Shown piece after piece: positions 16,878 through 24,249 of a stretch of DNA of 64,000 bases (position 1 is the first letter of the stretch; every line of letters begins with the position of its first letter). The DNA comes from DASWTL01 sp035575925. GTDB taxonomy: Bacteria > Bacteroidota > Bacteroidia > Sphingobacteriales > Sphingobacteriaceae. The position numbers were made by a program, and so were the translations under genes. The stretch is taken from NCBI GenBank assembly GCA_035575925.1, contig DATLXK010000050.1:1-64000 (forward strand). Reading direction: 5' to 3'. The notes below the pieces were generated by a model that saw only the letters and a program-made list of their open reading frames with translations, was not told the origin of the DNA and ran no database searches.

Positions 16878-17497
16878 AATGCCAAATTTATTTTTATTGC
16901 AGGTGATGCTTGAAACGCAGCATGACCGATTTGGGGGTACTTTTGCAAAGATGGTGTGATGTTAAAACTCAGATCGTCGTCTATATCAAACCTGAAAAAT
17001 TTTGCATCAACATACGCCTCTATTACGTTTATGGCGTAAACACCCACTGCACCTAAAATACTTAAATCCCTGTTGCGCCGGTAACCGTCTTTTATGGTTA
17101 TGATACCATCATCCTGATATTCTGTATAAAGCGGATTTTGCGGCTTTTTATTTAGCTGACGAAATTGGGCCTCTTTCAAAAAAGTTTTATACTGGGACTG
17201 GTTATAGTTAATGGATACTCCGAAACCTATTAAACCGCCATAAATTACAGGAACTTTTATCCACCACGCACCTTTATTATAATACTGGCCTAACCCGGGT
17301 AACATTGCGGATTTTAAAATTGCTTTTTTAGGCATGGCTTCAATAGCCAGCCGGGTGGAATCCTTGAAGGGTCCTGCAGAAGGTTTAGCATTTAAAATGG
17401 TATCGGTCCTAACCACAATACTGTCAGTAACCTGGGCGTTTACCGCAAGGGTTGTAAGAAATAAGAATGCGTATAAAAAAATGCTTCGTATGACCAT
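16874..17497 (-). CDS. DUF5683 domain exported protein
   Basis: The 207-residue protein has an N-terminal signal peptide (about residues 1-21, ending AVNA-Q). The middle contains KSAMLPGLGQYYNKGAWWIKVP, the DUF5683 hallmark, with short hydrophobic segments around 75-95 and 140-155. Function is unknown; it is conserved between parB and dapB in Bacteroidota. It overlaps dapB by ATGA and starts at the last base of the parB stop codon, so it is coupled to both neighbours. Location is envelope-associated by prediction. Confidence 0.85.
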   Translation of the reverse strand: MVIRSIFLYAFLFLTTLAVNAQVTDSIVVRTDTILNAKPSAGPFKDSTRLAIEAMPKKAILKSAMLPGLGQYYNKGAWWIKVPVIYGGLIGFGVSINYNQSQYKTFLKEAQFRQLNKKPQNPLYTEYQDDGIITIKDGYRRNRDLSILGAVGVYAINVIEAYVDAKFFRFDIDDDLSFNITPSLQKYPQIGHAAFQASPAIKINLAL

Positions 17498-18396
17498 TAC
17501 CAGTCTAACAATTCAAGAATCCGGCTTAAGTCATCCTCTGAAAGGAAAGGAATTTCAATAGAACCTTTGCCCTTTCCCTGAACATTAAACTTTACCTTGG
17601 TTCCAAACTTTGAAGCCAGATCGTCCTGAAGTTTCTGATACTGAAACGACATAACAGGGGGTTTTGTGTTAAACCTTTTTTTAAGATTAAGTTTTTGGAT
17701 ATCGCGTACCATCTCTTCCACCTTGCGAACAGATAAGCCATGGGTAATAATTTCACGATGAATAAATAACTGCTTGTCAGCATCTTCAACTGTAACAAGT
17801 GCCCTGGCATGTCCCATACTCAATTTATTATCACGTATGGAGGCCTGAATGGATGGCGGCAATTTCAATAACCGAAGATAATTTGTTACGGTAGACCGGT
17901 TTTTACTAACCCTGTCTCCCAATTCTTCCTGCTTAAGATTGCATTCTTCAAGCATTCTTTGGAAACTTAAAGCAACTTCAATAGCATTCAGATTTTCACG
18001 CTGTATATTCTCAATCAGTGCCATTTCCAGCATTTGCTGGTCATTTGCTGTACGAACGTATGCAGGAATCTCGGTTAATCCGGCCAGTTTGGAAGCCCGT
18101 AGTCTGCGCTCTCCGGAAATAAGCTGGTAACTACTCTGCCCGATCTTCCTGACAGTTACAGGCTGTATTAAACCCTGCAGTTTTATCGAATCTGAAAGAT
18201 CCTGTAAAGCCTCTGGTTCAAAATCTGCACGCGGCTGAAAAGGATTAACTTCTATTTGGTTGATCCTGACATGGCTGATGCTGCCTAATCCGCTAACTTC
18301 GCCGTTAGATTGCGCCCGAATATTTTGTACGGCCTCCGTATCATCCAGTAATGCACTTAGCCCTTTTCCTAACCCGGTCTTTCTCTGATACGTCAT
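17497..18396 (-). CDS. parB: Chromosome partitioning protein ParB
   Basis: ParB binds parS sites and spreads as a CTP-dependent clamp to organise chromosome segregation. The 299-residue protein begins with the conserved RKTGLGKGLSALL, carries the ParB/sulfiredoxin domain at about 37-125 with the GERRLRASKLAGL motif, a helix-turn-helix at about 150-180 (VSKNRSTVTNYLRLLKLP), and a C-terminal dimerisation segment. It lies 2 bp after parA. I found no clear parS palindrome inside the window. Confidence 0.96.
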   Translation of the reverse strand: MTYQRKTGLGKGLSALLDDTEAVQNIRAQSNGEVSGLGSISHVRINQIEVNPFQPRADFEPEALQDLSDSIKLQGLIQPVTVRKIGQSSYQLISGERRLRASKLAGLTEIPAYVRTANDQQMLEMALIENIQRENLNAIEVALSFQRMLEECNLKQEELGDRVSKNRSTVTNYLRLLKLPPSIQASIRDNKLSMGHARALVTVEDADKQLFIHREIITHGLSVRKVEEMVRDIQKLNLKKRFNTKPPVMSFQYQKLQDDLASKFGTKVKFNVQGKGKGSIEIPFLSEDDLSRILELLDW

Positions 18397-18398
18397 TT

Positions 18399-19202
18399 TT
18401 AAACAGTTTCTTGTTTTTCAGTTTCTTTTGCCGGTATCAAGCTATTTTTACGAATGATCTCACGAGCTAAATTCAGGTAATTGATAGCGCCTTTACAATT
18501 CGCATCATGCATAATTACAGATACTCCGTAACTCGGGGCTTCACTAAGACGTGTATTCCGCTGTATGATGGTATCGAAAACCAGATCCTGAAAATGAGTT
18601 TTTACTTCTTCTACTACCTGGTTTGACAGCCGCAGACGAACATCATACATCGTGAGAAGAATGCCTTCGATGGCAAGATTAGTATTTAACCTGTTCTGCA
18701 CGATTTTGATGGTATTTAATAATTTCCCCAAACCCTCAAGGGCAAAATATTCGCATTGAACCGGTATAATTACCGAATCTGCAGCGGTTAAAGCATTTAT
18801 CGTAATTAACCCGAGAGATGGGGAGCAGTCAACAATTATAAAATCATAATCATCCCGAATACTGTTCAGCACAGCCTTCATTTTATATTCACGATCTGCT
18901 AAATTGATCATTTCAATTTCAGCCCCAACCAAGTCGATATGCGCGGGCAAAAGATCCAGGTGCGGAGTATCCGTTTTCTGAATAGCCTCCCGGGGATCAA
19001 TCTCATTAATTATACACTCATATATACTTGCTTTAATATTGCGTGGATCAAACCCGATACCTGATGTTGAGTTGGCCTGAGGATCGGCATCAACCAACAG
19101 TGTACGATATTCTAACACTGCAAGGCTTGCCGCCAGATTTATTGAAGAGGTAGTTTTACCTACGCCGCCCTTTTGATTAGCTAATGCTATGATCTTTCCC
19201 AT
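18399..19202 (-). CDS. parA: Chromosome partitioning ATPase ParA (Soj)
   Basis: ParA is the Walker-type ATPase partner of ParB. The protein starts MGKIIALANQKGGVGKTT, with the deviant Walker A KGGVGKTT at residues 10-17, VDADPQANST near 40 and DCSPSLGL near 120. I chose the ATG at 19202 because family members begin MGKII; an ATG two codons upstream (19208) is possible. It leads the parA-parB-DUF5683-dapB-lepB run on the minus strand. Confidence 0.96.
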   Translation of the reverse strand: MGKIIALANQKGGVGKTTSSINLAASLAVLEYRTLLVDADPQANSTSGIGFDPRNIKASIYECIINEIDPREAIQKTDTPHLDLLPAHIDLVGAEIEMINLADREYKMKAVLNSIRDDYDFIIVDCSPSLGLITINALTAADSVIIPVQCEYFALEGLGKLLNTIKIVQNRLNTNLAIEGILLTMYDVRLRLSNQVVEEVKTHFQDLVFDTIIQRNTRLSEAPSYGVSVIMHDANCKGAINYLNLAREIIRKNSLIPAKETEKQETV

Positions 19203-19333
19203 TCTCATTTAAATAAATTACAAACCACTGGTATTAAAACGCTTAAAATAATTATTAGAAAATTGGAAACGCTATTTTTGCTATAATAAAGCCTTTTTAC
19301 CAACTGACTAAGATACGAACTTTAAGTAATTTA

Positions 19334-19341
19334 TATATTTG
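19334..19341 (+). promoter_or_regulatory. -7 promoter element of the FMN reductase gene
   Basis: TATATTTG is a perfect match to the Bacteroidota -7 consensus TAnnTTTG and lies 35 bases before the start codon at 19377. No -33 TTTG is evident at the expected distance. Confidence 0.45.
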
Positions 19342-19376
19342 AGCACAACTTGGTTTTACACATCTTATCCACAAAA

Positions 19377-19898
19377 ATGACCACAATTATTGCTGCCACA
19401 AACCGCCCGGAAAGCTATACTTTAAAACTTGCAGAGTATTATCAACGTAAACTTTCAGAAAAAGAATATTCTGCAGATCTACTTTCATTAGCCCAGGTTC
19501 CAGACCAGGTTTTACATACACACATGTACGATAAACAACATGAAGCTTTTAAAAGCATACAGGACACGGTGACCGGTACAGACAAATTTTTATTTATAGT
19601 ACCGGAATATAATGGTAGTTTTCCGGGTGTATTAAAAGTGTTTATTGACGCCTGCAAATACCCTGAAAGTTTTTATGGAAAGAAGGCCGCTTTGGTTGGT
19701 TTATCTTCGGGTAAATATGGAAATATTCGTGGCATAGATCATTTTACAGGTATTTGTCATTACATAAATCTTCACGTAATGCCTTTACGGCTGCATATCC
19801 CTGCTATAAAACAGGAGTTTGATTCATCCTGGGATCTTGTAAAAGCAGATACCCTCAAATTTACTAATCAGCAGATAGAGCAATTTATAGCTTTTTAA
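19377..19898 (+). CDS. NAD(P)H-dependent FMN reductase family protein
   Basis: The 173-residue protein has a flavodoxin-like fold of the NADPH-dependent FMN reductase family. It has an N-terminal strand (TTIIAATNRPES), the PEYNGSFPGVLKVFIDA block near 75-95, which positions the flavin, and ALVGLSSGKYGN near 105. It is cytoplasmic and probably reduces flavins, quinones or azo compounds; the substrate is not readable. I use the ATG at 19377, since the frame upstream opens only with a TTG. It is monocistronic, and its 3' side is bounded by REP-like palindromes. Confidence 0.85.
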   Translation: MTTIIAATNRPESYTLKLAEYYQRKLSEKEYSADLLSLAQVPDQVLHTHMYDKQHEAFKSIQDTVTGTDKFLFIVPEYNGSFPGVLKVFIDACKYPESFYGKKAALVGLSSGKYGNIRGIDHFTGICHYINLHVMPLRLHIPAIKQEFDSSWDLVKADTLKFTNQQIEQFIAF

Positions 19899-19920
19899 GC
19901 TTAAGCAAGATCAAACTTCA

Positions 19921-19958
19921 CTTACGCTCGTCGGGATTTGCAATCCCGATGCTATAAT
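19921..19958 (+). repeat. REP-like palindromic repeat, left copy flanking the RAYT gene
   Basis: This 38-bp unit contains a hairpin (TCGGGATT-TGC-AATCCCGA) and recurs at 20592-20629 with two mismatches, in the same orientation, on the other side of the RAYT gene. A second smaller palindrome (GGATTTAAAATCC) follows directly. Such paired palindromes are the usual substrates of REP-associated transposases. Confidence 0.75.
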
Positions 19959-19977
19959 AGGGGATTTAAAATCCTTA

Positions 19978-20526
19978 CTAAACCAAAATCACTTCCAATA
20001 AACCTTTCCCGCCGGAATAATCTATAGCGGAGCTGTAACGATAATAATATGGCTCATCAACAATTTCCGCAACTACAGGGTTCATATGGATATAGTCCAT
20101 TTTTTGCTGTAAGAACTCAGGCGTATGAATTTCTTTCGCTTCATTTCCATCCTGCCAAAATTTATAGTTTTTAATTTTAGGATTATACCGACCTGCAAAT
20201 TCAAACTGGTTTAGCATCCATTTTCTCCTGCTTTCCATTCCGGTTTCAATTTCATGAAGCATTTCTTTGTTGGTAAACTTCTTAAAATCCCGCAAAACAT
20301 CAGACAGGCTATATTCACTCCCCTCTTTTATACCCGCTATTATATGAAGATGGTTACTCATTAAACACCATGCATATACTTCCAGCCCTTTCGCTTTTTG
20401 GCAATATTTAATCGAATCGATAAGGATCTGCTTGTAAACGGGGCGTGTAAAAATATCTACCCAATCTACCACAGTTAATGTGAGAAAATAAATATACCCT
20501 TCATTGATCTTGTTTTTTATACCCAT
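19978..20526 (-). CDS. REP-associated tyrosine transposase (RAYT)
   Basis: The 182-residue protein is a Y1 HUH-type transposase related to IS200/IS605. The metal-binding H-x-H appears as SNHLHII (H59, H61) and the catalytic tyrosine is Y145 in the MDYIHMNPV motif. RAYTs are domesticated single-strand transposases that mobilise or maintain REP palindromes. It is flanked on both sides by matching palindromic repeats, and its ATG sits inside an 8-bp-stem hairpin (20525-20543), which may control its translation. It appears intact. Confidence 0.9.
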   Translation of the reverse strand: MGIKNKINEGYIYFLTLTVVDWVDIFTRPVYKQILIDSIKYCQKAKGLEVYAWCLMSNHLHIIAGIKEGSEYSLSDVLRDFKKFTNKEMLHEIETGMESRRKWMLNQFEFAGRYNPKIKNYKFWQDGNEAKEIHTPEFLQQKMDYIHMNPVVAEIVDEPYYYRYSSAIDYSGGKGLLEVILV

Positions 20527-20580
20527 TAGATTGTAAATCTAATATTATATCCGCCCGGATTATAAATCCAGACGAGCGTA
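20525..20580 (-). repeat. REP-like unit, inverted copy upstream of the RAYT gene
   Basis: Read on the minus strand, this stretch has the same order as the direct copies: TACGCTCGTC, then a GGATTTATAATCC hairpin, then a GATATAAT spacer and a perfect ATTAGATT-TAC-AATCTAAT hairpin (20525-20543). It is head-to-head with the copy at 20592-20629, a BIME-like arrangement. Confidence 0.6.
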
Positions 20581-20591
20581 TAGTAATAAGG

Positions 20592-20629
20592 CTTACGCTC
20601 ATCGGGATTTGTAATCCCGATGCTATAAT
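20592..20629 (+). repeat. REP-like palindromic repeat, right copy flanking the RAYT gene
   Basis: This 38-bp unit (starting CTTACGCTCATCGGGATTTG) differs from the copy at 19921-19958 at two positions and contains the perfect hairpin ATCGGGATT-TGT-AATCCCGAT. A second hairpin (CAGGATT-TAT-AATCCTG) follows up to 20645, nearly reaching the stop codon of the next gene. Confidence 0.75.
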
Positions 20630-20648
20630 TCAGGATTTATAATCCTGA

Positions 20649-21578
20649 TTAAATCAACTCAAACCTCACCCAACCTTGCCCTTCATATCCGAAAACAAAT
20701 TGTTTGGGATGAATAATCTCTGCTAAGATTTCTATACTATCTATAATACGGGGACCGGACCGGTTAAAATATTGATTTCCGTCAGCAATATAGATCCTGT
20801 TATTTTTTACCGCAGCAAGATCATGCCACCCGGGCAGATCAAATAATATGCTGATCTCTGATAAGGTTCTTTCTATTGAAAATCCACAGGGAATAATTAA
20901 TAAAATTTCCGGATCAGTTTCCCTGAGCAAGGCAGGATCTATAAAAGCTGAATGTTTCCCTCTCTCTGCAAGTATGGGTATTCCACCGGCAATATCCACC
21001 ATTTCCGGTGTCCAGTTACCGGCGATCATCAACGGAGAAAGCCATTCAATACATGCAATGGTTGGCTTTTGATCTTGGAATTTTAACTTGTGTTTTATGA
21101 GGTGAGTTCTCGCTCGCAGTGCTTCAAGTACTTCCTTACCTTTTTCAGGCACGTTAAGCCTTATTGCAACGGTCTCAATATCTGTTAGTACATCCTCAAG
21201 TCCGTGTGGTTCTAAAGAAATAACCTCAGCATCTGCCTCTAATAAATTGTCCAGTGCATCCTTTACATCTGTTAGGCTAACAGCACAAACCTCACACTGG
21301 GCTTGTGTTATGATCACTTCCGGGTTAAGTTCCCGTATCATGTCTTTATCAAGCTCATAAATAGAAAGTGCGCCCGCCAGAATATCTTTCACCTGCTTAT
21401 CAATAGCAGCACTATCTGATCCGGGAATAAATTTTGCCGAAGAGCATACCGGCAATGTTTTAACCGTTTCAGGATAATCACACTCATGTGATCTTCCAAC
21501 TAACAAATGCTCCAAACCTAACGCACACACAATTTCTGTAGCCGCCGGAAGCAGTGAGATTATCTTTTTATCAGACAT
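20649..21578 (-). CDS. BtuF-like substrate-binding protein without signal peptide
   Basis: The 309-residue protein has the two-lobed helical-backbone fold of vitamin B12/ferric-siderophore binding proteins: IISLLPAATEIVCALG at the N-terminus, VGRSHECDYP near 30, and PEVIITQAQCEVCAV near 85. Unlike BtuF it begins at the mature domain and has no signal peptide or lipobox, so as encoded it would stay in the cytosol. Such cytosolic members exist in Bacteroidota near cobalamin genes; none are visible here. A metal- or corrinoid-binding role is inference only. Confidence 0.75.
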   Translation of the reverse strand: MSDKKIISLLPAATEIVCALGLEHLLVGRSHECDYPETVKTLPVCSSAKFIPGSDSAAIDKQVKDILAGALSIYELDKDMIRELNPEVIITQAQCEVCAVSLTDVKDALDNLLEADAEVISLEPHGLEDVLTDIETVAIRLNVPEKGKEVLEALRARTHLIKHKLKFQDQKPTIACIEWLSPLMIAGNWTPEMVDIAGGIPILAERGKHSAFIDPALLRETDPEILLIIPCGFSIERTLSEISILFDLPGWHDLAAVKNNRIYIADGNQYFNRSGPRIIDSIEILAEIIHPKQFVFGYEGQGWVRFELI

Positions 21579-21664
21579 TTTTTAAATTTGGGTAAAGATA
21601 ACAAAGTCTGAAATGGTCCAGAACATGTATTATGTATGAGGTTTTAAAGAAGCCAGAAACAATA

Positions 21665-21688
21665 ATAGCCGACTGATCAGCCGGCTAT
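21665..21688 (-). terminator. Hairpin after the TonB-type receptor gene
   Basis: ATAGCCGGC and GTCGGCTAT (minus strand) form an eight-of-nine stem around TGATCA, starting 22 bp after the receptor stop. The following T-tract is weak (TATTGTTTC), so the terminator call is moderate. Confidence 0.5.
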
Positions 21689-21709
21689 AAAATTAAGTTT
21701 TAAAGCTTC

Positions 21710-24187
21710 TTATTGATTTCCTTGCTGACCTTCTCCCTGTTTCAAATCATCATTTGTTACACCGCGTTTTCTACGCGGAGCCGGAGAAGCAGTTAACTTA
21801 CCGAAACGATAACTAAAATTTACCCCTACTGACCGGAAAGGTACAGAGAAATTGCTGGTTTGAGCAAACGACGAACTTTGTATGCTCTGCCGAAAATTCT
21901 TTCTTTCGTTAAAAGGATCAATCACAGTTAATCCAATACTACCTTTTTTCTTGTAGATCTCTTTCTTCATACCAATATTCCACATATTAAATGAGGGATT
22001 TTTACCCTGAGAGGTTCGTCTCGGAGAATTGGTTACCAGAAAGGTTTCAATAACAAAAGCTTTTGGCAAAGTTATAGTGGTTGAAAAGAACCCATTATAT
22101 ACCAGATACACATCATCAGAGGGGGAAGCCAGAGAGTTGACGGTATTGATATCATAACTAAACACATTCATGTTCCCTCTAAAAGTTAGTGCCTTTATGG
22201 GATTAATCTGCCCGAAAAAATTAAATCCAAAAGAATTATTAGATCCAATGTTGTCAAAGCTTGTTAGCGAAACAGTTTGTACCAATCCTGTTTGCGGATT
22301 AGTAAACAATTTTGGTCTTACAATGCTCTCAATAATATCATTCGTTCTGCGATAATAAACAGACGCATTAATTACTGTTTTTTTAATGAATTTCGAAAAA
22401 TTAAGATCTACATTATGTGCTTGTTCAGGCTTCAGAGAAGGATTTCCCTGCTGCTGGTTAAATGCATCGGAAGAATTTAAAAACGGGTTTAAATAAAACA
22501 GACTTGGCCTTTGTATACGCTGGTTATAGCTGAGCTTAACAGAAGAAAAATCTTTAAATGTTCTGGATAGTGTTATACTGGGAACCAGATTCTCATAATT
22601 ACTTTTAAATAACCCTGCAGTTGTTTGCCCCAGCGACTCTCCATTAATATCAGTGGTCTCATACCGTACGCCCGCTTTAACCCCCAATTTTTTTCCTAAT
22701 GTAAACGCAAGTGTTGTATAACCTGCCAAAACATCCTGTCCGTAATCATAATCGTAATTACGGCCGGGAAGCTGACTGGTAGTATTAGTTGCCGGATTGA
22801 ACCCATCAGTCTGGGCCACACTTAAAATATCCCGTAAAATGGTTTTTGCACCTAATTCCAGGGTTATTTTTTTGAAAGGCTTAATATAATCCACCTGAAG
22901 AGTATTTTCTGTATTGGTGGCATCATTTGAGCCACGTTCTTGTACAGGATTATTGCTAAAGATGGACGTGTAATCGTTATTTTGATGACTTTTAGTTAAT
23001 TGATATGCAAACGAAATCTCATGGCCCTGTTTTTTAAACTTATGGGTAAAATCGCTATTCCAATCAAAGCCATTTAAGCCAAATTGATTATCTGTCTCAC
23101 GGGTAAAATCATACTGATTTGCACCTGCAATGGTTTTGCTAAGGTTGCTTCCGTTAACTCCGGTTTCAAACCAGTTGAATTTAATATTTGAACTAACCGA
23201 ATTAAAATTATTAAAGTCGTAATCCGCACCTATAGAACCATTAGTGGCTAACCTGTCACTCCTGCTTTCCCCACTTTGTGTTAATAATGTATCCCGGTTT
23301 ATATTGCTCCGTTCGTAGGTCAACTTGCTTAATGCCGGCCATGAATAATAACCGCCACCATTTCCGGTTACTCCTAATCGACCTTTACGGGCATTTAAGT
23401 TTAAATTTCCGCTATTTTGGCGGGTACCAACACCGGCATTTACCGAGCCACTTACCCCTTCAAGATTATTTTTTTTGGTGATAATATTAATAATTCCGGA
23501 AGTTCCTTCAGCGTCGTATTTAGCCGACGGACTGGTTATTACCTCTACATTTTTAATCTGATCTGCAGGTATGGCCTTTAATGCATCAGCAACACTACCT
23601 GCCATGGCGCCCGAGGGTTTTCCATTGATCAATACTTTTACACCCTGACTTCCTCTTAAAGAAACATTACCGTCCATATCGACAGATAATAAGGGCACTT
23701 TACGAAGTACGTCTGCGGCATTTCCGCCAGAGATGGCTACATCTTTTTCGGCATTGTAAACTATACGGTCAATCTTATTTTCAATTATTGAAGCTTGACC
23801 TTCCACTACAACTTCCCCCAGCATTTTCTGGTTAGGGGATAAAATTATTTTTCCCAAATTCAGGTCTGGTTTACCCGGTGTTGTGGTAGCAGGATCAATT
23901 ATTTTGGTTTGATATCCCAAGAAAGTAATAGTGACTTTGTAAGCTCCGGGAGCAATATTATCAATCTTGAAACTTCCTTTTTCATCCGTAAGGGAACCAT
24001 TTGTATTTTTTCCAGATCCGCTTTTACCCACTGCTACGGCAGCATAATCAACCGGTTTTTTAGTAATTGAATCAATGATAGTTCCTGAGATACGGCCTGT
24101 AACGGAAGGCGCACCACCCCCGGGTACCTGAGCATACACGGAACTTGTTAAAAATAATATTACTGATAAGAAATATAACCGCTTCAT
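21710..24187 (-). CDS. TonB-dependent receptor-like outer membrane beta-barrel protein
   Basis: The 825-residue protein has a signal peptide (1-19, ending SVYAQ), a carboxypeptidase-regulatory-like domain at about 30-115 (GTIIDSITKKPVDYAAV, TDEKGSFKIDNI, YKVTITFLGYQ), a plug domain at about 120-245 (VLRKVPLLSVDMDGNVSLRG, VLINGKP, IINIITKK) and a large C-terminal beta-barrel of the OMP_b-brl_3 type. The C-terminus ends in a basic, glutamine-rich tail. The plug suggests TonB-dependent uptake across the outer membrane, but the ligand is unknown, and no SusD-like partner lies next to it. It is monocistronic. Confidence 0.88.
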   Translation of the reverse strand: MKRLYFLSVILFLTSSVYAQVPGGGAPSVTGRISGTIIDSITKKPVDYAAVAVGKSGSGKNTNGSLTDEKGSFKIDNIAPGAYKVTITFLGYQTKIIDPATTTPGKPDLNLGKIILSPNQKMLGEVVVEGQASIIENKIDRIVYNAEKDVAISGGNAADVLRKVPLLSVDMDGNVSLRGSQGVKVLINGKPSGAMAGSVADALKAIPADQIKNVEVITSPSAKYDAEGTSGIINIITKKNNLEGVSGSVNAGVGTRQNSGNLNLNARKGRLGVTGNGGGYYSWPALSKLTYERSNINRDTLLTQSGESRSDRLATNGSIGADYDFNNFNSVSSNIKFNWFETGVNGSNLSKTIAGANQYDFTRETDNQFGLNGFDWNSDFTHKFKKQGHEISFAYQLTKSHQNNDYTSIFSNNPVQERGSNDATNTENTLQVDYIKPFKKITLELGAKTILRDILSVAQTDGFNPATNTTSQLPGRNYDYDYGQDVLAGYTTLAFTLGKKLGVKAGVRYETTDINGESLGQTTAGLFKSNYENLVPSITLSRTFKDFSSVKLSYNQRIQRPSLFYLNPFLNSSDAFNQQQGNPSLKPEQAHNVDLNFSKFIKKTVINASVYYRRTNDIIESIVRPKLFTNPQTGLVQTVSLTSFDNIGSNNSFGFNFFGQINPIKALTFRGNMNVFSYDINTVNSLASPSDDVYLVYNGFFSTTITLPKAFVIETFLVTNSPRRTSQGKNPSFNMWNIGMKKEIYKKKGSIGLTVIDPFNERKNFRQSIQSSSFAQTSNFSVPFRSVGVNFSYRFGKLTASPAPRRKRGVTNDDLKQGEGQQGNQ

Positions 24188-24249
24188 AAAATTGTTTTGA
24201 TTATTAGTCTTCAGTTTTTACAGATTGTTACAGATAAATGTGTAATCTG

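Noticed and set aside
17497..19208. parS centromere-like sites near parAB.
   Set aside because: I looked for GTTTCACGTGAAAC-like palindromes around parAB and saw none.
19365..19373. A perfect DnaA box (TTATCCACA) close to parAB, hinting at a replication origin.
   Set aside because: A single nine-base match is expected by chance roughly once in a window this size. There is no cluster of boxes, no dnaA/dnaN and no obvious unwinding element; parAB is not an origin marker in Bacteroidota.
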